This document shows positions 24,501-35,600 of a stretch of 64,000 bases of DNA, piece after piece. Position numbers and translations under genes: made by a program. The stretch lies in contig JABAKD010000016.1 of NCBI GenBank assembly GCA_012845835.1, positions 23,776,053-23,840,052 of the forward strand, read 5' to 3'. The notes below the pieces were generated by a model that worked only from the letters and a program-made list of their open reading frames with translations, made no database searches and was not told the origin of the DNA. Origin of the DNA: Undaria pinnatifida. Its lineage: Eukaryota > Sar > Phaeophyceae > Laminariales > Alariaceae. Numbering within the stretch: position 1 is the stretch's first letter; every line of letters begins with the position of its first letter.

Positions 24501-27500
24501 CAAACTTATTCGAGCACTTCCCATCATCCAACCGCACGCAGGCTTGCATGCCGTCGTGGAATTGGCGGATGATGGCGAGTATACTCGGTGGCACGCCAAA
24601 ACGAGCAAAGATAGCCCACAGAAGGGTTCGGTCGACCGAATCATATGCTTTGGTGAGGTCGATGAAGCACAAGTACAAATGGGTGTCCTTCCGCGCCAGT
24701 TCCTGCAGTCGTCGTACTACGAGCATAATGTCAGCCGTCAAGCGCTGGGGTCTGAACCCACACTGTTCCTCCGGCAAAACGTTCCCGCGTCCGCAATAGA
24801 CGCTAAGGCGACCCGCGATTAATTTGAGGGGTACTTTGCCGGCGTGAGCCACGAGGGCGATGCCACGATAGCTGCCACACTCCGTCCGATCTTCCTTCTT
24901 GTGCAGCACGTCATGGTTGCACATTTCTGTTGTTGCGGCACGCCACCTCCCCTTCACACAGCGACGATGATCTCGTGGAACTTCCCGAGCGTGTCCAATT
25001 CTCCTTCGTCGGCCAAGCCTGTCAGTATCTCGGCCAGGAGGCGATTCTCAAGGTATGCTATTGAGTTGGAGTTTCTGTATGTTCCCTGGTACAAATTAAT
25101 TGAAGATCGTCTAGACGAATTTACGATGGTGTCACGTGAGGTATGGGTAACCAATGGGGACCTTGGCCATTTGGGTACACCTGACGATTAATCGAGCAAC
25201 CATGCCTGGTTACGTGTAATCGAACAACCATGTTCGGCCATCTATGTGATAAGCAGATTACTTGGACATATACAGTAGTTATACGGCATATTACCATACA
25301 GGGGTAGGGCAAATTAATAGAAGATAATAATTTGGAAAGGTCGAACACATAGGTATACGGTGTATTACCATACATTTGACAAAATAACCGTATGATGAAA
25401 GATTCGACACATCACTACCCATTGCGTTGTCGAATGCATTACGATGCATTATCTCTGTGTCGTAGCTTGTGACCACAGAGCTGATCTTTCTAGGGTGAAG
25501 AATCAGTACGGACACTGGGTGTGCTGGATGTCGACGAGTAGAAGAACGGTTTAATGTGAAGAACACACACACACACCCAACGTGACGACTACTTTGTAGT
25601 GACTTGGTTGGGGGTCTTGCCGAATAGTGTTGCTATATACTACAATATACATCTATTTATAGCACTGTGTGCCAAACAGGTACATATCAGCTAGGTACTA
25701 CTATGTGGGTGTGTATTCTTGACATTGAACTGATATTTCCATCCATCCATTAATAAATTCAGCACAACCAGTGTCGTGCCCATGTCTCCTAGATAGAGCG
25801 ACGAGTTCTGACGTCACAAACTATGCCGCAGAGATACACATCATTGCAAATAGGGCAAGGTGATTTGGTCGTGCCTTGCGACCTGCAATCAACACGTGGG
25901 GAAGAATATGCCAAGCCAGCACACAGGCCTAATGCTTTAAAGGGATGCTTGTTCATTGCTTATTGCGTGCATGCTCAACGATGTTACTTCGTTCGGCATT
26001 CGTTACTTCGTTCGGGATACATTGGGAGGCGACCATGAAGACGGCACGTACTAGTCCCATAAATAAGCACTACCTGGTAGGTTGGTGTGGTCTACACCCT
26101 TTTACTGCTGTTCCTGCGCGTAATTTCTTTGTCGCACCGGTAAGAAGCACGTACAGTAGCGGCTACGGTTCAAGAGAAAATGTTCAAGAGAAAGTATGGA
26201 TTTAAGAGAGGTGAACTGGCTGGCACGACCAAAATCGATTTAAGAGAGAGCTGGTCTTATGTCTAGGATTTTCTCTTCAATCCACCTGCTGGAAATCACA
26301 CCACATTGCCATCACACGCATCACACACAGCACCATGCCCTGCGCAGCGGGCAGTCGCTGCACAGCTGTTCCCGACCACACGCCAGGCCCACCGAAGTTC
26401 ACAAATCACCAATGCAGAGGCGTCTGCGTGCAGTACCTCCATGGCACTTGTGGTGTGGTGGACCCGCTCGGGACCAGCGAGATGCACCGCATTTGCCACA
26501 ACACCTGTGCGACCTCCCGCGAGAGTGAGATATGATTTAAGAGAAAACCGTAGCCAACACAGTATAACAGAAAGCCGGATTTAAGAGAGGGAAACTGGGC
26601 TGGCACGGACCTCTCTTAAACCGTCGCTACTGTATGGTGTTGTACGATAGCACAGCTACTCCCCCAGGAAAGCCAAAAAAAGATAATCGCTCGCAGAGAT
26701 CTCCCGCGCAGCAGATACTGCAGTACTGCCGTTCTTTCTGCCGAGGGCGTTTGTTTGCACGTACGTGCAAGGTTTTCAGATTTGCACGTAAACTCAATAC
26801 TGCCCCTGCCGACCTCGAGAGCAGACCTCGAGCCCCTCCCCCTCAAAGTTTGGTTGCGTTTGGTGTCAGGGTTAGGGTTAGGGTTAGGGTTAGGGTTGAG
26901 GTTAGGGCCAGGTCTGGGGTCGGGTCGGGTTGGACTGGGCATCTCAACCGTCGTTTTGTGCGGACCTGCACATAGGGAGCCGCCCTACATAAATCGCTAC
27001 AGTAGCGGCTACCGTTTAAGAGAGGTCCGTGCCAGCCCAGTTTCCCTCTCTTAAATCCGGCATTCTATTATACTGTATTGGCTACGGTATTCTCTTAAAT
27101 CATATCTCACTCTCGCGGGAAGTCGCACAGGTGTGGCAAATGCGGTGCATCTCGCTGGTCCCGAGCGGGCCCGCCACACCACAAGTGCCATGGAGGTACT
27201 GCCCGCAGACGCCTCTGCATTGGTGATATGTGAACTTCGGTGGGCCTGGCGTGTGGTCGGGAACAGCTGTGTAGCGACTGCCCGCTGCGCAAGGCATGGT
27301 GCTGTGTGTGATGCGTGTGATGGCAATGTGGTGTGATTTCCAGCAGGTGGATTGAAGAGAAAATCCTAGACATAAGACCAGCTCTCTCTTAAATCGATTT
27401 TGGTCGTGCCAGCCAGTTCACCTCTCTTAAACCCATACTTTCTCTTGAACATTTTCTCTTGAACCGTAGCCGCTTCTGTATTGAATTTACGTGCAAATTC

Positions 27501-29416
27501 GTGTCCCACAGAGTTTTTAATCTTTTCGGGGGTGGGAGTAGATGACTTTAATTCTTGAATGCTGTATTAAGAGCAACATATAGATAACTAATACCAGGTA
27601 ATATTCTGTATTCGTACTCTTCCCGATATTAAGGGCCCGAATTAACGAGGAACTTGCCAAATCGAATTTCGATTTTTTTTTTCTAATTTCATGAAAAATA
27701 CACGAAAAATTCAACTTTGGTTCTTATCAAGGAACGGCGCAGTGCGTTCTAGGAAATAAAAAAATTCAAAAAACGCTAAAGGGTCAACGAACACCCGTGG
27801 GCAACGACCGAGGCGAGCGATGGCTCGCGTCCTCCCCGGAGCGCCGCGGCTAGCCGCAGATTCTTTTGGCCGGCAGCGGCTTGGAGGCTATGGCTCTAGG
27901 TGTCTCTTGGATGGGCTGGCGCCACCCCGCCGCCCGACACGGGCAGCAGCGACGGGGATATAGCGGTCGAACTTCTGAGCGAAGTCATCATGTGGTAGTT
28001 GGTCGTGTAACTTTCGAGGTGCAGGGCGACGAAAAACTGGGTTTGCGGCGGTCTCGGTTGTTTTCGAAGCGTCGCAGGCGGTCTGCGCTGTGTTAAGGAC
28101 CTTCGGAGGCCGCGCTGCGGCTGCTCCGGTGGTCCTATCTCTCGCAATGTTGGCTTCTCGCCTCTCAATCAGCCGACGACATGGCACCAATTCGCGTGGC
28201 CGGCTTCGGTTACACAGAACAAGCCATGTCTAGGTGGACAAACTCCCTAAATTCAATTTTGATTTTCGACTAAATTCGACCGAGAAAGTCTTTTTTTAAT
28301 TCTTTGTTGAATTTGATTTTTCGTAATAATTCTGAGAATGCCTGCTTGGTGATTCATTTCTTGACCAATCAGATGCAAATTAAATTAATTTCTATAAAAA
28401 AAAATCGAAATTCGATTTTGCAAGTTCCTCGTTAGTTCGGGCCCTAAAGCCCCGGGGGGAGAAAAACAAAATAAACCGCCTACCATACATATGAAAAAGC
28501 AGTATAGCGGAAACTACAATAATAAATTTATAAAATAGATGTGATGTTTTCCCTAGCTCAAAATTCCCCACCTAAAGTATAAATGCCAATACTTACCATT
28601 ATAGTGGACAAAAAATAAGACACCTCAAAATAAAAACTCAACTCATAAAGTATATTACGAGTACCAACAACGCAGCTTGCATGAGTTTTGACCTGAAATT
28701 CGTCAAACTCACGGCTGACGTCCTTGAAAATTAGTTATAAAATCCGAATATCCTGGCACGCAAGTGCAACTTCGCGGGGGCTGTGCTGCCGTGTACGAAC
28801 AATATTTCGGAGATAGCTCTCGCAGCTCTGCACAACACAGAATACACGATACATGACACACTATCAACTGCAATTTCCAAGCGATACTACTGCTACCTCG
28901 TACCTGATCATCGAAGACGTACAAGGGCACCACCCCCGCAGCCCCAGCGGCTGCCACAAGCGCATCGTGATCATGCGTTCGCAAGTCACAGGCAGTAAAC
29001 CACACTACAGCCACGTCAGGATGTTGCAGAAGCGGGAGCTGCAGCACTGACACCTCTTGCTTCCCTGGCCTTGCCCAGAACCCAGAGGATGACGGAACAG
29101 TCTGCTGGGCCGCCATCATCACGGGGCCGGTAGATGCTGCCCGCCTGCTTATTCTATTAGACCGTTGGGTAGACCATGGGCTTCCCGTTTTCGAGGGCAG
29201 CAGCGAGCTCGCGTGAAATCCACTGGGGGTACGTTGCAGTGTCTTCATGGTGTGGCATGATGATTTGGATGTTGATATTGCAAACTTGGAAGGATTGCTT
29301 AAGGCGTGATTGATGAATCCTACGCTTGGATCAACAATGCCGTGCGCGTACGTGAGAGCATACAGCAGTAATGTGGCCAGAGTGGCGGCAGTCGCCGGTC
29401 TCCTTTCCATCATCAT
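12579..29416 (-). CDS. Photolyase-like N-terminal domain fused to alpha/beta hydrolase (13 exons)
   Basis: Exons, in transcript order: 29416-28904, 21195-21020, 20358-20053, 19246-19094, 18157-17975, 16948-16777, 16495-16137, 15649-15579, 15376-15260, 14735-14536, 14151-14014, 13486-13368, 12675-12579. All 12 introns are GT-AG, every phase matches, and 867 codons end in TGA. Start: a run of three ATGs (29416, 29413, 29410) precedes a hydrophobic stretch suggesting a signal peptide; an in-frame ATG at 29485 is possible. Residues ~136-400 match the photolyase/cryptochrome antenna domain (VVWFTACDLRTHDHDAL, VVPLYVFDDQ, GSDLVVRSG). LALGCISPR (~440) is the start of the FAD-binding region, but the rest of that domain is missing. 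From ~502 an alpha/beta hydrolase follows: HGFG oxyanion loop (~530), GNSIGG with Ser ~618, QGVKDP with Asp ~807, GGHCPHHE with His ~835, so the catalytic triad is complete. From memory, Arabidopsis AT4G25290 has the same architecture. Substrate unknown. Exons 9-10 are the least certain. Confidence 0.9.
18283..18450 (+). repeat. GGT/GTG microsatellite in intron 4 of photolyase-hydrolase gene
   Basis: Roughly 50 near-perfect GGT triplets, with a few GAT, AGT and GGC changes. It gives poly-Gly, poly-Val or poly-Trp frames with no biological meaning. Confidence 0.95.
20462..20615 (+). repeat. CTG/GTT-rich microsatellite in intron 2 of photolyase-hydrolase gene
   Basis: Imperfect GCTGCT/GTTGTT triplets give a Leu-rich open frame. 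Its place between two phase-matched exons marks it as intronic. Confidence 0.8.
21640..22430 (+). repeat. Dispersed repeat DR1 copy in intron 1 of photolyase-hydrolase gene
   Basis: CTCCGATCGCGCGTATTACT, AAGGATATAGGTCGACGACT, GGACAAAATTTGACGGCTGT and ATGCACCAGT match the 40.3 kb copy in order, followed by G-tract spacers and TGCATGCTAAATGCAGATG. Confidence 0.75.
22431..23240. other. Unremarkable intron sequence
   Basis: A-rich stretches without repeat structure or coding similarity. It lies within intron 1 of the photolyase-hydrolase gene, upstream (minus strand: downstream) of the LINE. Confidence 0.5.
23290..25110 (-). mobile_element. LINE (non-LTR retrotransposon) reverse-transcriptase remnant, in intron 1 of the photolyase-hydrolase gene
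   Basis: Read on the minus strand, the RT core lies at 24957-24364: GSYRGIALVAHAGKVPLKL, EEQCGFRPQRLTADIM, FIDLTKAYDSVDRTLLW (motif A Asp), GQALRRGCVLAPHLFN. The catalytic box follows at 24254-24243 as YSDD. Next come SAFGLSVSGAKTKIMCLQTK and FVYLGGTISADRELN (24203-23835), then the C-terminal domain ETLLYGCVLWSPNKHDYDRL and KRRILLAGSVARMGEE (about 23900-23660). The N-terminal part reads in another frame at 25110-24957 (LGKFHEIIVAV). At least three frame changes and several stops (one just after YSDD, one in the C-terminal domain) show it is dead. Endonuclease domain not seen. Confidence 0.88.
25404..25580 (-). repeat. Dispersed repeat DR2, copy in photolyase-hydrolase intron 1
   Basis: Ends in a CA run and matches, reversed, 43395-43566: CTTCACATTAAACCGTTCTT, CTCGTCGACATCCAGCACAC, GTCCGTACTGATTCTTCACC and GATAATGCATCGTAATGCAT. 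A diverged piece is at 25740-25870. Confidence 0.7.
26154..26632 (+). mobile_element. 479-base MITE, TA target duplication, copy 1
   Basis: Termini are CAGTAGCGGCTACGGTT and the inverted match AACCGTCGCTACTG, flanked by TA at 26152-26153 and 26633-26634. TA duplications with CAGTA ends suggest the Tc1/mariner-pogo group. It contains a 66-codon Cys/His-rich open frame (26335-26535; HGTCG, EMHRICHNTCATS). A near-identical copy of exactly the same length lies inverted at 27000-27478. Confidence 0.85.
26762..27505. mobile_element. Short inverted-repeat element with internal telomere-like repeats, copy A (split by MITE)
   Basis: The left end reads AAGGTTTTCAGATTTGCACG and the right end, beyond the inserted MITE, TTGAATTTACGTGCAAAT: terminal inverted repeats. 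Inside are CCCCTGCCGACCTCGAG, a run of four to five TTAGGG units (about 26868-26897) and CTGCACATAGGGAGCCGCC. The same order is found, reversed, at 50937-51155. Confidence 0.7.
27000..27478 (-). mobile_element. 479-base MITE, TA target duplication, copy 2 (inverted)
   Basis: Same element as 26154-26632 in reverse, flanked by TA at 26998-26999 and 27479-27480. The Cys/His-rich frame is still open on the minus strand (27297-27100, 65 codons). It interrupts the inverted-repeat element that starts near 26762 and resumes at 27479, so it is the younger of those two insertions. Confidence 0.85.
27633..28444. mobile_element. Harbinger-type MITE, about 812 bases
   Basis: It begins GGGCCCGAATTAACGAGGAA and ends with the inverted match TTCCTCGTTAGTTCGGGCCC. 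The terminal inverted repeats continue for about 50 bases (CTTGC.AAATCGAATTTCGAT then T-run). TAA flanks both sides (27630-27632 and 28445-28447). GGGCCCG ends and 3-base TAA duplications are typical of PIF/Harbinger. No transposase frame. It lies in intron 1 of the photolyase-hydrolase gene. Confidence 0.75.
28665..28740 (-). repeat. DR1 end fragment
   Basis: CGCAGCTTGCATGAGTTTTG and TCGTCAAACTCACGGCTGACG match the end of DR1. Similar end pieces are at 31125-31215, 53385-53475 and 61300-61375. Confidence 0.5.
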
Positions 29417-29968
29417 CGCGCCCAGCACGATCACTGAAAGTTTGAAGTTGTGCTGTTTTCTACAAATGTTCCCACCGCACTTCAAGAGTTCAGCATGAGA
29501 CAGTTGGCCTTATGCACGAGGGGAAGGGGAAATATCGCCAAAAACGAAGCGATATTCTGCCGCATCAATCAGCGCTCATACATTGAGAAGAAAAGGAAAC
29601 AATACACACACCAATGCGGGCGTCATGGATGAAGGGTAGAGATGCAGGGAGATTAATGTGGAAGGAGCACCGCCACCGCCACCGCAACCACCGTCAACAA
29701 CGACAACAACAACTCACTCGCAAAATATACAGCGGCAGTGGCGAAAAAATAGAGCAAAGCACAAGAAGAGCGCACAGCAGTTCGTACCGTGTACGCGTGA
29801 TCTCGGCCGTTTTTGCGCGAGCAACGACGATGCATCCATAATATAATATCGAGAATTACGCAACCGGTGAACTGCTGGTGTAGTCTCCTACTGTAGTCTA
29901 CGTACATACACTACGTGCAGCGTGATATAATTACAGTTAAATCGATCTGCTACGCATATTCCTCGTTC

Positions 29969-30012
29969 GATTGTGATGATTGTGATGATTGTGATGATTG
30001 TGATGATGATGA
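29969..30012 (+). repeat. 9-base tandem repeat (GATTGTGAT)
   Basis: About four units of GATTGTGAT followed by GATGATGACGG. Confidence 0.8.
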
Positions 30013-32514
30013 CGGTCATCATGCTTCTGGTTGTTGTGAATGAAGCTAGAAGGTGGAACGATTGAATTGGTAAAGCAAAGTCCATGCTGATATAGACAGG
30101 GATGCACCTGACAGAAAAAAACGTCCATGGCTATTCCAGGATGTCCCCAGACCCTAGATACCTCTCCTTGCTTTTTGACTCTTCAGAGGGAAGAAATGGC
30201 TACGAGAAACAGCAGTGTGGTTACCTTATCATAGATCACTCTCACTGCTTGGCCGGGGGGCGATATACACGTCACTGATTTTTGTAGAGTTTGTAGAAGA
30301 GTTGTATACCCTTCACGGGGAACGACCCGCCGCAATTTACAATTTTCAGGCACGGTCGTCGTAGCTGCGCTGCAACCTGTCAAATAACTCGGGAAGGAGG
30401 GGCGATCATTGATATCTCTACTGCTGTGTTTTTTTGTTTCATTGCTCTTAAACTTGTTTCACTGCATGCCCGCGGCGGGTCGTCACTCTGACAGCACTCC
30501 AGACAGCAGGCGCGTTCGTCTCTCCTCACGATTACCGTGCGGTTCGTACGGTGCAGGCAGCCCAACCGCTGTAGTTTGTAGCCGCGAGATGGTTAGTTGT
30601 GGGGACGGGGGAACTCTATGCTGTAGTTGAGTGGATACCCGCGGCCATGTGAGTTCAGTTTGCACATTGGACCTTTTCACTTGTGCGCCTTTTTCCGTAT
30701 CGTGCGTTTTTAGGCGGGAAAGCGTAGTATTTCCCGGACGAATTTTGATTTCGCTTGGTTTTTCGGATCTTCCTAGGGCTCCAGCACCTTTGTGTGACCA
30801 CGGACTCTAGATTTTTGACAAGAGTTAATGTGAGAAAACAACAAACAACAAACACGTTTGGCACCCGAACTCGAACTACATTGGATTGATGCAAGAAGCC
30901 GTACGACACGGGCGCAGCATGATCCTACGCTCGTGCTACTTATGATGCGCGCTCGCAATGCTCGTAAATGGTTGACGATACAAAAACTTTTCAGCTCTTG
31001 ATTGTCAACTCTCCGGGTTCCAGAAAGGAAGCCGCGTTCTATTAGGATATTTGGAAAAGAGGGTAAGGGTTTAGGGGGGTCCATTTAGTGATACCCCCCC
31101 CCCCGCCTTACAGTGAAAACATCTTATTTTGAAAAAAACAAAAAAACGTCAGCTGTGAGTTCGACAAGGTTAGGGTCGATACTCGTCTTTTGCAAGCTGC
31201 GTGATACACCTAGTTTTGCGGATACAATCTTATTATTATGTACAGTCTACTCGTACTCGTACAATACGCGCGATGTATGCAATGTTCCTTCTTTCGCGGC
31301 ACCTTTGCCACCGTCACCGTCCGTGGCGAACCTGCCGTGTCGTGTATTCAACTCACGTACGGCGCAGCCAATAATAGTAGCAACAAACACATGCTGCAAC
31401 AGCTATCGGCGAAGTGTCGACCAAATAACAAGACTTATCATGGTGAGCAAAAGGAATTCCAGAATGAATCCACCCCTCAGTGTTTAGCCCGCACGAGAAA
31501 GAAAGCAAAACCAGAGAGGGAGGCAACCTTTTTTAATTATTGGACGAAATGGTCGCAAAAACTGTGTCCCCGATCGTGGGCAGTGTTTGCAACATCAGAA
31601 GCGTCCGCGCCGCCCCCGACGAAAAGGACAATCCTCATCCATGTTTATCGCTTGCACTCCAGCTCATGTTGAAATTTACCCACGCACCAAACAGCCAGGT
31701 GCGATAATGTCTGAAAATCGTCTTTAAAAATCGATGCATTTATTAGATCTTTATACAAACAAAACTAACCCTCGCGCTCAGAAACGAAGCGCAACACGAA
31801 GGAAGGCGAATCAGCCCACGAAGAACAGAGGGCGTAAAAAAATAACGCCTCTCAACAAAAACATCTGCCGTTAAGCCGAACTACAAGCAGTTCTTTGGGT
31901 TTCCCTTCGCAAACATTTTCGAGCATGAACACATATGCATGTGATGTGGTATCATCAGCCTTCGCGGCACACCCTTGGTCTGTTCAACCAACCTATTGGT
32001 TGCAGAAGTACAGTGCACAACTCTTGATGACCTGTTCCCTTCGCCTGACCCCCCGGGTATCCCAACATGCTTCGCCACTTTCTCCTTCACATCGAGAATA
32101 TCTACTCATAGCATTTTCAAGCCGAGTCCAACAAACTAAGGAGCACAACTCTTACTTCCAGGCATCGTGCGACTTGCGAAGAATTGCCAAAAGTTTGCCA
32201 TGTAGAACTACAGAGCGTACAACGGAATGCCTGTGCATCATCCTCGTCACAATGCCTTGCTGTCAGTTCTCGACACCGTGTATTCCGACAGAGGGACGGA
32301 CGGGCGGGCGGACAAAGAGCGACTCTATTACACTCGGCTCCAAAACAAACACGCCTTACAGCACCTCAAACAAACCCGCGCCAGTTCAACCACGTGCTCA
32401 CCGTTCTCAGTTTGCGAAATAAGCATCATGTTTCAGGACCAGGACCCGAAGGAACCTCTGGAACTTCGGTAATATTTTTCAATGATTTCGACCGGCATTA
32501 AACCAATACGTATA

Positions 32515-32600
32515 CCCAAACCGAACCAAACCAAACCAAACTGAATTTGCCCTTCCTAAACCGAACCGAACCGAACCGAACCGAACCGAACCGAACCGTC
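32515..32600 (+). repeat. CCGAA/CCAAA pentanucleotide repeat just past the BRO1 stop codon
   Basis: ACCGAACCAAACCAAACC followed by about eight CCGAA units. On the BRO1 sense strand this is a TTCGG repeat starting some 26 bases after the stop, so it probably lies in the 3' UTR. Confidence 0.85.
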
Positions 32601-32626
32601 GCCAGGTTCGGGCGAAAATATTTACA

Positions 32627-35600
32627 TCAGGTATTGAGCTTCTCGTGAAGCGCGCGGGCGATCTCCTCGTCTGTTTTGCTTCCTCCTCCCCCCGCTTTAT
32701 CGGCGGTGGTGGTGCTTCCCTCGGGCCCATTCCCTTCGGTTTCTGCTTCAGCCGTCGAGGTTGGTCTGAACGAGAGCAGTATCGTCGGAGGAGGCTCCTC
32801 TTCCGAGGGGAGCGGCTTCATCATCATCACAGGCTCGGGTAAAGGGTCCAGCATGTCGAACTCGGGAACAGGATCGTAGTAGATCGAGTTGTTGTCCTGC
32901 ATGAAGCCAGGCGCAAGGGGAGGCAAGGGGCGAAATATGAGGGGACCGCATATCATGCATGGCTGTAGTCATATGACCATAGACTCTCGCACCCTCTCAA
33001 TGTCGGAACTGAGCACGATCGGGTTATCACCGATCACACAGACATTGCATGCACCAAGCGGGAAGCGCAGCGAGGTGTTTGGCGAGTCGCATGAAGGGTG
33101 AGCTGCATCTTAAGTATGACTTGTGACAAGGGCATGGGGGGGGGGGGGGGCATATTCATTTGTTGCTTGCCTTAGTCGTTTGACCATTGACCGCGCATCC
33201 CTTTCGAGACGGAGCACCGTTCCTACTCCTAGTAGAGACACCTCCAACGTTTGGGTGCTCATTACGCTTTATCCATATACCTGGTACTACATAAAAAATG
33301 TTTGCGTATCCTATCCCCGTCCTGTTTCGCCGTCTGTGGCCACCATCTATCTCCTAGGATAGCGATCGTTTTCTTTCTACTCTCTAGTCTACCAAACTCT
33401 GCCATGTCACGTTCGTCAAATTTCCTCATCTACTCTAACGCATCCCGTTCCTCCTTGTATATTTCACATTCTCCTACTACGTGAGTCCTCTCTATTGTTG
33501 TGCCACACGGGCACACATGTGCATCCATGTCTTCCTCCTCCCGACTACTGGTATATATGTTTTTCTTCTTTCTGGTAGGTCCAGGTCCCCTACACGAAAT
33601 CGCCGTTTCAGCTTTTTCGCGTAGTCCACTAGGCAGTGCAAATACGTGTTCATTCCAATATCTTCCCTCAACTCCCCGTACATATTTCAAGTGTTTTCTC
33701 CTCGTTCACCTTATTCCTTAGCGCTAACATTTCCCCTTCTTCTGTTATTTATTTTACTTCCGTCTTGTACCCGCCAAAATTCTCTAATAGACAGTATATC
33801 TTCACGAGGGCATGGGGTGAGAAAAATACCAAAGGAGGCGTTTCCCCAATACTACCGTCGGGTGCGCATGGGTTATGTTATATGGTTCTTGGATGGCGTT
33901 AATATCTGCTCAATCAGTAGTAAAGCAACTTAGGCCGAGACAAAAATGGCTGCGGTAACCGCAAAAAAAACACATTGATGCTGGCTGGCCGCGATTAGTC
34001 GTGTATTTTGGTCAACCACCGTGCAGCACCTGAGACGCCCTTGAAGGGGAACAACCAACCAAAAAACGGCACGCTGGCAACAAACAAAAAAGTGAGGCAG
34101 ACGACCACACAGCCAGTTTTGCGCTGTTTTCCTTCAAGCCCCCGAAAACCACTAAATCGTACCTGAAATGTTACTACAGTAGGAACCCGGACTTAAGATA
34201 GGGTGATATAATAAAATAGTACAGCTAAGAGAGGGCAAATCGTCTGGAACCAAACCAAGACATAAGAGTGAGGTGGAATCAGTGTGGACAGGAGTAAAAG
34301 TTATATAGAATGCTAGTTAAGAGAGGTAATTTCGGCCCAAACCATAACTCTCAAGTCGGGGTGCCCGCTGCATTACGCGTAACGTCTACCCCTTCGGCCG
34401 TCCATTCCTGCTACCCAGGTCGAGGACACGGCTACTTCCCAAATGTAAGACCTGTCGTCCGTAACGATCAGACTGTCTCTCCCACGGCCGCCACCACCAA
34501 CACGCAAAAATGTACCCAATGCTCACCGATTGAGAACTGCGTCCACGTTTATGGGGACACGTACTTGGAATTAGAGCGGGATAATGTTTGCATTAGCGTA
34601 AGGTTAAGATACGTGTGGGCAACCCAGTAGGTGTCCTGTTCAAAAGATCCTTTCCTCATTCATAGCATACGAGTAGCAAAATGATTTCGCAGTCACTTGA
34701 TGCCGCCTCCGTAACTAATAGCATCTTCTACACCGGGAGAGCTAAAAACGCACAAACATAGCATCTCTCTTCGAACAGCAGTGTCCACAACCAGCGCCAA
34801 GGAGGCAACAGAAGCACACCTTGAGATAGCTGTTCCGAAGGTCTCTGAACTCTCCCTGTAGAGAGTGGAGTTCCTGGTGGATGTTTCTTAAGGCGGGGGA
34901 GAGGGGCGGCAACCCCGGGCTGGTGGCGTCCCGCCTCTCCTCCACGCGCTTACAAGCCTGGCAAAACCGAGGGGAGCATTTCATATACGTACGGAAGCTG
35001 ATACTTTCAAGTCGCGGAATACGTGGGCTTTCGCCTATTATAAGCTGAAATTGGTCTTTCGTCGTAAACAACAGGGTACGAAGCTGTCAAAGATAGGGTT
35101 TGTGTATGCTAGCGCAAATAATGTTGGAAAAATTGACGCAGCGTGCAAAAGTTTAGCATACACCAGTATGGTCGAACTTGTAGGTGGGCGCATTTGCAAC
35201 GCAAAACAGAAAATGAAAACTAGAGCCGTGGCCCCGCTTTGGGCTTGGGATAGGCAAGGCCCTCGCTCATTGTTGAGCCATAAATTGGTAACATGTGATA
35301 ATCAAGAGGTCCTACGAAGTCAGCAGAAGGGAGCGATCAACTATCCGTGAACTACGAGATACATGCGACGCCTTGTGCACACGTCATCCGTCCAGCGAGA
35401 CGTAGGATAAAGGAAGCCGCCGAGCGACAGCAGAGCGAGGGAGCCCCCTAAACATGAAACGCTCAGGCGGCAAGCGTATGGCCAGCGTGATTCGCTTGCC
35501 TGCGCCATGTAGGCCACGCCGATGCCGTGCTCGTCCTTTGCCCAAGCGGTTTCGGCCACGAACCTGTACGCTAACGCCTTAAACATACTCCTGTCGCACG

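Larger units (their letters stand above)
29417..32626. other. Intergenic region between photolyase-hydrolase gene start and BRO1 gene end
   Basis: Holds the 5' flank of the photolyase-hydrolase gene, a 9-base repeat near 29.98 kb, a DR1 end at 31125-31215 and a pentanucleotide repeat at 32.5 kb. No gene recognised. Confidence 0.5.

Noticed and set aside
26868-26897. TTAGGG run as a possible chromosome end or fusion scar
   Set aside because: Only four to five units, embedded in a dispersed element found at two other loci.
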